Assembly (NCBI RefSeq): GCF_000172555.1
Contig: NZ_ABOX02000003.1
Location: forward strand, 1-64,000
Length of the DNA stretch: 64,000 nucleotides
Direction: 5' to 3'
DNA from: Pedosphaera parvula Ellin514
GTDB lineage: Bacteria > Verrucomicrobiota > Verrucomicrobiia > Limisphaerales > Pedosphaeraceae
Shown here piece after piece: positions 1-7,712 of this stretch; within the stretch, counting starts at the first letter, position 1, and each line of letters opens with the position of its first letter. The notes beneath the pieces are model-generated. The model was not told the DNA's origin. It saw nothing but the letters and a program-made list of their open reading frames with translations, and did no database searches. A program made the position numbers and the translations under genes.

Positions 1-35
1 GGAGTTAACGGGAGCTATCGTGAGTTAACGGGAAC
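1..35 (+). repeat. 10-bp-period GGAGTTAACG repeat
   Basis: Three and a half head-to-tail copies of a decamer: GGAGTTAACG, GGAGCTATCG, TGAGTTAACG and a partial GGAAC. The period is exactly 10. It ends about 20 bases before the first possible ATG of hom and may continue to the left of the window. A second array of the same unit lies at 17838-17877 in the opposite orientation. Each unit holds GTTAAC, a palindrome. Function unknown. Confidence 0.6.
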
Positions 36-128
36 ATTTTTTATTTTTTAGCCATGGAGAACCGCCAAGCAAAATCAATCAAAAAGGGATTGTCGGGTAA
101 CGGGTTTCAAGGCAATCTCGCCGTCCTT

Positions 129-1445
129 ATGCAGCAGGTGAATATCGGCATCATTGGCGGCGGAACGGTCGGCGGCGGCGTATACAAAGGGCTCCAGGTG
201 AATGGGGCTTTGATGGCGTCGCGGCTGGGCGTGCAGTTGCGCGTAGCCAAGGTGGCGGTGCGGGATTTGAAGAAGGGTCGCGCAGTGAACATCCCCCCCG
301 CCCTGCTGACGACGGATTGGCAGAGTGTGATTGATGATCCGAGCATTCATTTGATCGGGGAATTCATCGGCGGCACCACGACGGCGCGGACGGTGGTGTT
401 GAATGCCTTCAAGAAGGGCAAGTCGGTCATCACGGCGAACAAGGCGTTACTCTCGGCGCATGGCGAGGAATTGTTTGCGGCGGCGGCGAAATATGGGACG
501 AATCTTTATTATGAGGCGAGCGTGGCGGGCGGGATTCCGATCATCAAGGTGTTGCGCGAGGGGTTGATTGGGAATCGGATTACGCGGATTTATGGAATCG
601 TGAACGGCACGTGCAATTACATCCTGAGCCGGATGAAGTTGGAAGGTGCGGATTTTGGAGAAGTATTGGCGGATGCGCAACGTTTGGGTTATGCGGAAGC
701 GGAGCCTTCGTTGGACATCGATGGCCATGATGCGGCGCATAAGACGGGGATTTTGGCATCGTTGGCGCACGGATTTTGGGTGAAGCCGAAGGATATTTAT
801 GTGGCAGGAATCACGGCGATTTCGAAGCTGGATATTCAGTTTGCCGGACAGCTTGGGTATACGATCAAGCTGCTGGGGATCGTGAAGAAATTTGAAAGCG
901 GCAAAGGCAAATCTGCAAAGATCCAGGTGAGCGTGTATCCGGCGTTGCTGCCGAATTCGCATGTGTTGGCGAGTGTGAATGGGGTTTTCAACGCGATCCT
1001 GGTGCGCGGTGATGTGGTGGGTGACACGCTTTATTACGGTCGCGGCGCGGGTCAGGATGCGACGGCGAGCGCGGCGTTGAGTGATTTTGCGGATGCGGCG
1101 CTGGATTTGAAATGCGGGACAAAGAGCCGGATTTTGCCGTTCACGCCGCATGAGCAGGATGGCGCGGTGTTGCCAATCAGCGAAGTGGTTTCGCGCTACT
1201 ACGTGCGGTTAAGCGTGATTGACAAGCCAGGGACTTTGGCAAGAATCACGGCCATTTTGGGCGAAGCGAACATTGGGATTTCGTCGGTTATCCAACCGGA
1301 AGGTCACGAGGGCAGCAGCGTGCCGTTGATTCTGATGATTCATGATGCGACCAACTCCAATGTGACAAAGGCTTTGGGCAAGATTGCAAAGTTAAGCGCG
1401 GTAAAGGCACCTCCGGTGATGATTCGCGTGGAGAGTTTTGAGTAA
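129..1445 (+). CDS. hom: Homoserine dehydrogenase
   Basis: This enzyme reduces aspartate semialdehyde to homoserine with NAD(P)H, the branch point towards threonine and methionine, in the cytoplasm. The N-terminal Rossmann motif is GIIGGGTVGGG at residues 7-17. The catalytic domain includes the VNGTCNYIL segment, and a C-terminal ACT domain (about residues 355-430, around RLSVIDKPGTLARI) should sense an amino acid such as threonine. The frame is open back to an ATG at 54, but the 25 extra residues precede the first beta strand of the dinucleotide fold and look unlike the family, so 129 is preferred. No clear Shine-Dalgarno is present at either start. At 438 residues the length is normal. It is followed by thrC and lysC on the same strand. 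Confidence 0.95.
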   Translation: MQQVNIGIIGGGTVGGGVYKGLQVNGALMASRLGVQLRVAKVAVRDLKKGRAVNIPPALLTTDWQSVIDDPSIHLIGEFIGGTTTARTVVLNAFKKGKSVITANKALLSAHGEELFAAAAKYGTNLYYEASVAGGIPIIKVLREGLIGNRITRIYGIVNGTCNYILSRMKLEGADFGEVLADAQRLGYAEAEPSLDIDGHDAAHKTGILASLAHGFWVKPKDIYVAGITAISKLDIQFAGQLGYTIKLLGIVKKFESGKGKSAKIQVSVYPALLPNSHVLASVNGVFNAILVRGDVVGDTLYYGRGAGQDATASAALSDFADAALDLKCGTKSRILPFTPHEQDGAVLPISEVVSRYYVRLSVIDKPGTLARITAILGEANIGISSVIQPEGHEGSSVPLILMIHDATNSNVTKALGKIAKLSAVKAPPVMIRVESFE

Positions 1446-1471
1446 ATGCCGAGGCAGCGTTAAAATTTAAA

Positions 1472-2565
1472 ATGAATTCGCAAGCAGCATTGAAAAGCGG
1501 TCCGATGGCATGGCACGGAGTGATCCACCGTTATGCCAAACACCTCCCTGTCTCCGCTACGACGCCGATTATTTCGCTCAACGAGGGCAACACGCCGTTG
1601 ATTCGCGTGGATAATTTCGTGAAGGCAATCGGCGGCGAGTTTGAATTGTATTTGAAGTACGAGGGATTGAACCCGACCTGTTCGTTCAAGGATCGCGGGA
1701 TGACGATGGCGGTTTCGAAGGCGGCGGAGCGGAAGGGCGCAAGTGGTGATTTGCGCGAGCACGGGAAATACTTCCGCCCCGGCGGCGGCTTATGCGGCGC
1801 GCGCTAAAATGAAGTGCGTGCTGTTGTTGCCACACGGGAACATTGCCTTGGGCAAGCTGGCACAGGCGTTGATGTATGGCGCAATTACGGTTTCAAGTGC
1901 AGGGGAATTTCGATGAAGCGTTGAGGATAGTGCGCGAGCTGGGCGAAACTGGAAAAGTGGAAGTGGTGAACAGCATCAATCCGGTTCGCATTGAAGGTCA
2001 AAAGACGGCGGCCTTTGAAATCTGTGATCAGTTGGGGCGCGCGCCAGATTTTCATTTTCTGCCAGTGGGCAATGCCGGGAACATCACAGCGTATTGGAAA
2101 GGCTACAAGGAGTATCATGCTGCAGGCACAAGTGACCGGCTGCCGAAGCTGTGTGGTTACCAGGCTGCCGGGGCCGCGCCGATAGTGGATGGCGCCCCAG
2201 TGGAAAAGCCGAACACCGTGGCGACGGCGATTCGCATTGGCAACCCTGCCAGTTGGCAAGGCGCGACGAATGCGATGAAGGAATCGGGCGGCCACATTGG
2301 CAAGGTGACTGACGAGGAAATTTTAAGCGCTTATAAATTAATTGCGCGCACCGATGGAGTTTTTGTTGAACCGGCATCAGCCGCTTCGCTCGCTGGCTTG
2401 ATCAAGCAGGTGAAGGCCGGGCAGATTCCATCAGGTAGTGTCGTCACCGCGACGATGACCGGGCATGGCTTGAAAGATCCTGACTGCGCAATCAAGACGG
2501 CGGGCTTTGAACCGTTCGTGGTGGAAGCGAAAAAAGAAGCAGTGATGAAAGTCATCGGCCTCTAA
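1472..2565 (+). pseudogene. thrC: Threonine synthase, reading frame broken twice
   Basis: PLP enzyme converting O-phosphohomoserine to threonine. The N-terminal part ends at a stop at 1805-1807 and carries the PLP lysine in NPTCSFKDRGM (K73). The middle part ([12 protein letters not shown], then a segment around [12 protein letters not shown]) is in a second frame, and the rest ([13 protein letters not shown] to the end at 2565) is in a third. Removing one G from the GGG at 1735-1737 and one T from the TTT at 1891-1893 restores a continuous 363-residue protein, the usual family length. There are no other lesions, and the residues around both breaks remain family-like. This points to sequencing error or a very recent break. 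It sits between hom and lysC, as expected for a threonine operon. One T is in the segment NPTC where most relatives have NPTG. Confidence 0.9.
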
Positions 2566-2583
2566 CAATTTCGAAGATTTAAC

Positions 2584-3801
2584 ATGGCTCTAATTGTCCA
2601 AAAATACGGTGGCACTTCGGTGGGAAATCCGGAGCGCATCAAGAACGTTGCGAGGCGTGTTGCCGGTTATCGCGCCAAAGGTGACCAGGTGGTCGTGGTG
2701 GTTTCTGCGATGAGCGGAGTCACTGACAATTTGATCAAGCTGGCCAACGAAATCATGCCACTCCCCACCGAACGGGAGATGGACATGCTGCTGGCGACTG
2801 GTGAACAAACCACCATCGCGCTGACAGCAATGGCCTTGCATGCGCTGGGCTTGCCAGCGGTTTCGCTCACAGGTGCACAGGCCGGGATTGTGACGGATGG
2901 AGTTCACACCAAGGCGAAGATTCAGAACATTACACCGAAGCAGGTCCATACACTTTTGGATGAAGGCAAGGTCGTGATTGTGGCGGGCTTTCAAGGGCAA
3001 ACTCAGGAAGGCCACATCACAACGCTTGGACGTGGCGGATCAGATTTGACTGCCATTGCTCTTGCAGCCGCGCTCAAAGCGGATTTGTGTCAGATTTATA
3101 CGGATGTGGATGGCGTTTATACTGCTGATCCGCGCATCGTGCCGAACGCCAAAAAACTGGAGGAGATTTCCTATGACGAAATGCTCGAACTGGCCAGCCT
3201 CGGGGCGAAGGTGATGCAGTCGCGTTCGGTTGAATTTGCAAAGAAATTTGGCGTCGTGTTTGAAGTTCGTTCCAGCCTGAACGAGAATCCAGGAACCATT
3301 GTGAAAGAAGAAACGAAGAATATGGAAGACGTCGTCATTCGCGGCGTCGCACTTGATAAAAACCAGGCCAAGGTGACCTTGGTTGCGGTGCCGGACAAAC
3401 CGGGAGTTGCCGCACACATTTTCAAAGCCATTGGCGAAGCAGCGATCAATGTGGATATGATCGTGCAGAACATCAGCCATGGCTCGGGCACTCCGGCGAC
3501 GGACCTCTCCTTCACGATTGATAAGCCCGACCTGCTCAAGGCACGCAAAGTGATCGATGGATTGAAAATGTCAGTCGGTTTTCGGGAAGCAATTGCTGAT
3601 GAAAAGATCGGCAAGCTTTCCATTGTTGGAGTGGGCATGCGTAGTCATTCGGGGGTGGCGGCGAAGATGTTTGAGACCCTCGCGAAGGAGGGAGTGAACA
3701 TCGACATGATCTCCACCAGCGAAATCAAAATTTCCGTGGTCATTGATCTGGCCAAGGGTGAACAGGCCACCCGGGCGCTGCATACTGCGTTTATTGGTTG
3801 A
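2584..3801 (+). CDS. lysC: Aspartate kinase
   Basis: Phosphorylates aspartate, the committed step towards lysine, threonine and methionine. The kinase motif KYGGTSVGN is at residues 7-15. The catalytic core (including TLGRGGSDLTAIALAAAL and YTDVDGVYTADPR) runs to about residue 245. Two C-terminal ACT domains follow (from VALVAVP-like DKPGVAAHIF and from KLSIVGVGMRSHSGVA), the usual site of lysine or threonine feedback. At 405 residues it has the typical length for the ACT-regulated monofunctional class. It starts 18 bases after thrC, consistent with a hom-thrC-lysC operon. Downstream lies the leader region of leuA. No lysine riboswitch was seen within the window. Confidence 0.96.
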   Translation: MALIVQKYGGTSVGNPERIKNVARRVAGYRAKGDQVVVVVSAMSGVTDNLIKLANEIMPLPTEREMDMLLATGEQTTIALTAMALHALGLPAVSLTGAQAGIVTDGVHTKAKIQNITPKQVHTLLDEGKVVIVAGFQGQTQEGHITTLGRGGSDLTAIALAAALKADLCQIYTDVDGVYTADPRIVPNAKKLEEISYDEMLELASLGAKVMQSRSVEFAKKFGVVFEVRSSLNENPGTIVKEETKNMEDVVIRGVALDKNQAKVTLVAVPDKPGVAAHIFKAIGEAAINVDMIVQNISHGSGTPATDLSFTIDKPDLLKARKVIDGLKMSVGFREAIADEKIGKLSIVGVGMRSHSGVAAKMFETLAKEGVNIDMISTSEIKISVVIDLAKGEQATRALHTAFIG

Positions 3802-3833
3802 CCCCAACCGGCGGAAGAGCTAATAGTAACCTT

Positions 3834-3908
3834 GTGAATTGCAATTTGAACAACCAACTGCTGCTAACAAATGCGCTGCTGCTGAGCAGCGTGGCGGTTG
3901 GGTTTTAG
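3834..3908 (+). CDS. Leucine-rich leader peptide of leuA
   Basis: A 24-codon frame starting at GTG 3834 and ending at TAG 3906-3908 encodes MNCNLNNQLLLTN followed by ALLLSSVAVGF. It has two runs of three leucine codons (CTG CTG CTA at 3858-3866 and CTG CTG CTG at 3876-3884) and two valine codons. A TTG at 3846 is an alternative start. A weak GGAAGAG lies about 15 bases upstream of the GTG. Position, codon content and the stop just before the attenuator hairpin fit a leuL-like control peptide. The assignment is inferred from arrangement rather than sequence similarity to enteric leuL. Confidence 0.75.
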   Translation: MNCNLNNQLLLTNALLLSSVAVGF

Positions 3909-3961
3909 TCTGTTCACGAGAATTTCGAGACCCCACTGCCAAAACGGCGGTGGGGTTTTTT
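3851..3961 (+). promoter_or_regulatory. Transcription attenuator of leuA
   Basis: Three mutually exclusive pairings can be drawn. Segment 1, AACCAAC at 3850-3856, pairs with segment 2, GTTGGGTT at 3897-3904, closing over a GCTGCT/AGCAGC hairpin. Segment 2 in the form GGCGGTTGGG (3893-3902) can instead pair 9 of 10 with segment 3, CCCCACTGCC (3931-3940). Segment 3 can pair with GGCGGTGGGG (3946-3955), followed by six T: an intrinsic terminator. Leucine codons lie over and just after segment 1, and the leader stop codon is just after segment 2. A ribosome stalled for leucine would free segment 2 and prevent termination; one reaching the stop would cover it and allow termination. Confidence 0.8.
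3931..3961 (+). terminator. Attenuator terminator before leuA
   Basis: Ten-base-pair stem CCCCACTGCC / GGCGGTGGGG (one G-U pair) with a five-base loop and a run of six T. It lies 63 bases before the leuA start and is the terminating hairpin of the leader described at 3851-3961. It may also end lysC transcription. Confidence 0.85.
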
Positions 3962-4023
3962 GTTTCCATATTTGCAACCCCATCTGCTGAAACTTTGCAA
4001 ATCTGGAAAAACTGAAAAAGCAT

Positions 4024-5598
4024 ATGAAAGATAAACGGATTATCATCTTCGACACGACGCTCCGCGATGGCGAGCAATGCCCCGGCGCCTCAATGAATTT
4101 ACGCGAAAAATTGGAAGTGGCCCGCCAACTCGCTCGTCTGAAGGTGGACGTGATCGAGGCTGGTTTTCCAGTTATCAGCGACGGCGACTTCGAAGCCGTT
4201 CATACCATCGCGAAGGAAATCAAAGGGCCCGTCATTTGCGGTTTGGCTCGTTGCGTTACGAAGGATATTGATGCCGCAGGTGCCGCATTGAAGCCCGCCG
4301 GCAAGAAGGGACGTATCCATGTCTTTTTGGCGACTTCCAAGATTCATCGCGAATTCAAGCTCGGCAAAGCGCAGGATGAAATCATTCGTCTCGCAGTGGA
4401 GGGCGTGAAGCGTGCCAAGTCTTACGTACAGGATGTGGAGTTTTCGCCCGAAGACGGTTCGCGCACGGAACCTGAATTTCTCGTCCAGGTTTGCAAGGCA
4501 GTAGTCGCTGCCGGTGCAACCACAGTTAATATTCCTGATACCGTTGGCTGGGCTGTGCCGGAACAATACGGCGCCTTGATCCAGCGTTTGCATGATGAAG
4601 TGCCGGAGTTCCGGAGTGGCAAGGCTATAATCAGCGTTCATTGCCACAATGATTTGGGCTTGGCGGTTGCCAACTCACTCGCTGCGGTGCGTGCCGGTGC
4701 GCGTCAGGTCGAATGCACGCTCAATGGCATCGGGGAGCGTGCCGGCAACGCTGCGCTCGAGGAAATTTCCATGGCCATCAAAACACGCAGCGATTTCTTC
4801 GGCGGAGTCACCTGTGGCGTGAATACGCGTGAAATCTTGAAGAGTTCCCGCCTGGTTTCACGCATGAGCGGTTTGGTCGTGCAACGCAGCAAGGCCATCG
4901 TTGGAGAAAATGCCTTCGCTCACTCGAGCGGCATTCATCAGGACGGCATTTTGAAGAAACGCGAGACTTACGAAATCATGGATCCCAAGGAGGTCGGTTG
5001 GGGCGGAACCGAATTGCCATTGACCAAACACAGTGGACGCGCAGCCGTTGCCTCCCGCTTGAAGCATCTTGGTTTCAAAATGAATGAAGCGGATGTGCAG
5101 GCGATTTTCGCCCGGTTTAAGGAAATTGGAGATAAGAAAAAGTTTGTTTACGACGACGATTTGGCCGCCCTCGTCGAAGGTCAGATTACAGAAGTGCCTG
5201 AAACCTGGTCCTTGGAATATCTCAACGTAACCAGCGGAAGCCAAACTGTTCCCACCGCCACCGTGCGGTTGAAAAGGGTCAGCAAAAAAGATAAAGGTGA
5301 ACCAGAGGTTCTTCAGGACGCGGGCATTGGTGATGGTCCGGTGGACGCAACCTTAAAGGCCATCGATCGACTCGCCAAAACTCGCGGACGCTTGATGGAC
5401 TATTCACTTCGGGCAGTGTCGCAAGGCAAGGATGCGCTCGGGGAAGTAACTGTCAAAGTGAACTTCGATGGTGGAGAACTTGTTACCGGCAAAGGTGCCA
5501 GCACAGACGTTATCGAAGCCAGCGCGCGAGCTTATCTGAACGCGGTGAATCGCTTTCTGAGTGAAGGATCCAAAGGCCAAAGGTCTTCGCAGCCTTGA
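4024..5598 (+). CDS. leuA: 2-isopropylmalate synthase
   Basis: Condenses acetyl-CoA with 2-oxoisovalerate, the first step of leucine synthesis. The DRE-TIM metallolyase core starts with IFDTTLRDGEQCPG (residues 8-21), contains the metal-binding SVHCHNDLG, and then LNGIGERAGNAALEE. The HSSGIHQDG stretch belongs to the linker, and the C-terminal regulatory (LeuA dimer) domain covers about residues 385-510 and should bind leucine. At 524 residues it is of normal length. Citramalate synthase is the closest alternative, but the leucine-codon leader immediately upstream supports LeuA. No strong Shine-Dalgarno is visible. A hairpin terminator follows. Confidence 0.93.
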   Translation: MKDKRIIIFDTTLRDGEQCPGASMNLREKLEVARQLARLKVDVIEAGFPVISDGDFEAVHTIAKEIKGPVICGLARCVTKDIDAAGAALKPAGKKGRIHVFLATSKIHREFKLGKAQDEIIRLAVEGVKRAKSYVQDVEFSPEDGSRTEPEFLVQVCKAVVAAGATTVNIPDTVGWAVPEQYGALIQRLHDEVPEFRSGKAIISVHCHNDLGLAVANSLAAVRAGARQVECTLNGIGERAGNAALEEISMAIKTRSDFFGGVTCGVNTREILKSSRLVSRMSGLVVQRSKAIVGENAFAHSSGIHQDGILKKRETYEIMDPKEVGWGGTELPLTKHSGRAAVASRLKHLGFKMNEADVQAIFARFKEIGDKKKFVYDDDLAALVEGQITEVPETWSLEYLNVTSGSQTVPTATVRLKRVSKKDKGEPEVLQDAGIGDGPVDATLKAIDRLAKTRGRLMDYSLRAVSQGKDALGEVTVKVNFDGGELVTGKGASTDVIEASARAYLNAVNRFLSEGSKGQRSSQP

Positions 5599-5610
5599 AG
5601 GCAAGTCGTC

Positions 5611-5635
5611 AGCGGGATCGCTCTTCGATCCCGCT
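5611..5635 (+). terminator. Hairpin after leuA
   Basis: Perfect ten-base-pair stem AGCGGGATCG / CGATCCCGCT with a five-base loop, 12 bases after the leuA stop. There is no strong T run after it, so termination may be partial or it may be a protective 3' hairpin. Confidence 0.6.
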
Positions 5636-5774
5636 GGAATTTAGAGCTTTCCCCTGCCCTTACAAGAGGTCTTTAGTTTCACTCGAAAAGTGTTCGTTCC
5701 TGGAAAGCGCATCACAACATTGCTGCTGAGGAAGTCTGTGACCGGAACAAATATATAACCCGAGTTCCCGATAC

Positions 5775-5891
5775 TTATGGCAATACCTGAACGCGGTAAA
5801 ATTTATTCGTCGCGTTATCTCCCGCACTGTCATAATAAAAACTCGACATGTCGCTGGCCTGGATGAAGGGGCTGATGATTGTTAAAGGCGA
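5775..5891 (-). pseudogene. Possible C-terminal remnant of a secreted protein
   Basis: The stretch from 5636 to 5996 has no intact gene. On the minus strand a short frame ends with SSFYYDSAGDNATNKFYRVQ and LP. Closing segments of this shape (aromatic-rich, ending FYRVxxLP) are common at the ends of long extracellular proteins in this group; the beta-helix protein here ends similarly with YYRVGVQ. It may be a leftover C-terminus of such a gene. Weak evidence, from composition and motif only. Confidence 0.25.
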
Positions 5892-5996
5892 CTGTGGGGT
5901 AAATATATGCATAACTACGAAAGTAATGAAATGGGTTGCCAAGGAAGTCAGCCCGTTGTTAGTATTCTGCAACTCAATTCACGATAGGTATTAACC

Positions 5997-6680
5997 ATGA
6001 ATCAATTGACCAGGACGGGGCTCGTTTGCGCTGTGGCCATGATCACCACACGGGGTGCCTCTGGGCAGACCTCCACGACGGTTACCAACACCTTCACCGT
6101 CAACAAGAGCATTCCCGATGGTTCAGCCAGCGGGCTGAGTGACACCCGGCACCTGGATTTGACCGGGCAAAACCTCTTTAAACTCACCGACCTGCAGGTT
6201 TCCCTGAATGTCTCCGGCGGTTACAATGGCGACTACTACGCCTACCTGGTCCACAACGGGGGCTTTGCCGTGCTGCTCAACCGGGCGGGCAAAACCAGCG
6301 TCAACAGCTTTGGTTACGCCGACCGCGGCTTGAACATCACCCTGAGTGATGGGGCGGCCCATGACCTTCACAACTACCAGGATTTTCAGAACCCCGCCGG
6401 GGGCGTCCTGACCGGCACGTGGGCGCCGGACGGGCGCAATTTTGATCCCAGCCTGGTATTGGACACCGATCCGCGCAGCGCTTTCCTGAGTTCCTTTGTG
6501 GATGGCGATCCCAGCGGGGACTGGACGTTGTTCCTGGCCGATGTGGATTTTGGGGACCAAGGCACCCTGGTCAGCTGGAGCCTGACCATGACGGCCGTGC
6601 CCGAACCCTCCACCTATGCGCTGCTGGGCCTGGGATTGGGGGGACTGGCGCTGGGGCGCAGGTGGCGGCGGAAGAGTTAA
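5997..6680 (+). CDS. PEP-CTERM protein with P/homoB-like domain
   Basis: Exported 227-residue protein. An N-terminal signal peptide (about residues 1-23, ending around ASG) is followed by a beta-sandwich domain with features of the proprotein convertase P domain: LTDLQVSLNVSGGYNGDYYAYLV near residues 60-85 and DPSGDWTLFLADVDFGDQGTL near 170-195. The C-terminus is a classic PEP-CTERM sorting tag: VPEPSTYALLGLG, a hydrophobic helix, then RRWRRKS. The tag directs processing by an exosortase at the inner membrane, often linked to exopolysaccharide or sheath formation. No exosortase gene lies in the window. The gene is GC-rich and pyrimidine-biased compared with its neighbours. Function beyond export is unknown. 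Confidence 0.85.
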   Translation: MNQLTRTGLVCAVAMITTRGASGQTSTTVTNTFTVNKSIPDGSASGLSDTRHLDLTGQNLFKLTDLQVSLNVSGGYNGDYYAYLVHNGGFAVLLNRAGKTSVNSFGYADRGLNITLSDGAAHDLHNYQDFQNPAGGVLTGTWAPDGRNFDPSLVLDTDPRSAFLSSFVDGDPSGDWTLFLADVDFGDQGTLVSWSLTMTAVPEPSTYALLGLGLGGLALGRRWRRKS

Positions 6681-6857
6681 ACCCTCAAAGGCGTTTGCAT
6701 TTTCCACCGGCAACAATGCAATTTCATCTTAACTTGTCGCAGTGTCGAACCTTCGCAGTCCTTCCAAACACGCTTGTCAGGCCCCACAAAATATGTTTTT
6801 CTTTCGATGACCGCATTTAAGAACACGTAGAATATAAAGGGGTGAACCCAGTTCAAA

Positions 6858-7541
6858 ATGGAAGAAACACGATATCAGAAGTGCGCCTGTGAAAACTGTG
6901 GCCAGACGATTCAGTACACACCTAATGAGGCCGGACAAATCATTAGGTGCCCTCGTTGCAATCAAGAAAGCCGACTTCCCGGGACGCCGAAAGAGTTGAA
7001 GGTTCTTGAACCTCGCCCGCTACCTCCGAAGGCTCTTAAAAAATGCCGCATATGCTACGCGGAAATTGATCCCGAAACCAATAAGTGCCCTGAATGCAGT
7101 GAGCGTCGTAAGCAACGGCGCATTAAGAATGTAATATTCCTGATAATCGTGGTTTTTGGACTTTGCATCCTTGGCGCTGTCGCCCGGACAGTTTGGCAAA
7201 AGCGCAACACTCCCCCGCCCCCACCTGCCGGACCTTTACTGCAACCGGAGGTCCGACTGCCTAAATCCATCAACGACCTTAAGATTGGTAACTTCTATAT
7301 CGAGCAAAAAAGAGGCAGCGATTTCAGGACAGCTGTCGGGACTGTTGAGAACGCATCTCTGAATGTACATTTTGGAATCAGAGTTGATTTAGACCTCCTC
7401 GATGCCCAAGGCACGAAAGTGGGGAGTCTTAACGACGTGGTCAAGGAACTGGGTTCCCATGAGAGTTGGCGATTCGTAGCACAGGTAAATGATACTAACG
7501 CAGTTACAGTAAAAGTGGTCAGTATTAAGGAAAATCAATAA
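6858..7541 (+). CDS. Zinc-ribbon, single-TM, FxLYD-like domain protein
   Basis: A 227-residue protein of unknown function. The N-terminal zinc ribbon has CxxC pairs CENC and CPRC (residues 11-36). A second small ribbon has CRIC and CPEC (about 63-80). A basic RKQRRIK stretch precedes one membrane segment (about 92-110), followed by a proline linker. The C-terminal beta-sandwich (about 140-225) contains a conserved pattern of a signal around IGNFYIEQKRGSDFRTAVGT, typical of FxLYD-type domains that describe modified or unmodified versions of a trait. The gene at 32051-32734 has the same architecture and exactly the same length, so the two are paralogues. Topology suggests zinc ribbons inside and the beta domain outside. 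Confidence 0.75.
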   Translation: MEETRYQKCACENCGQTIQYTPNEAGQIIRCPRCNQESRLPGTPKELKVLEPRPLPPKALKKCRICYAEIDPETNKCPECSERRKQRRIKNVIFLIIVVFGLCILGAVARTVWQKRNTPPPPPAGPLLQPEVRLPKSINDLKIGNFYIEQKRGSDFRTAVGTVENASLNVHFGIRVDLDLLDAQGTKVGSLNDVVKELGSHESWRFVAQVNDTNAVTVKVVSIKENQ

Positions 7542-7712
7542 CGGAGCGGCCAGCCTTGGATACTTAAGTTTTTCTTCTACTTACCTGACCGAGTGTAACC
7601 TTTGTAACCTTGGCGGTAATAGCCTTGTCTCTCAATATAGATATGGCATGGTTCATGATAGCAATCCATTGAATGATGCCACGGCTATGACAGTCTAAAA
7701 CGCTATACCGTT

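Noticed and set aside
447-1151. Long minus-strand frame antisense to hom
   Set aside because: It is a shadow of the coding strand with Arg/His/Gln-rich composition and no domain.
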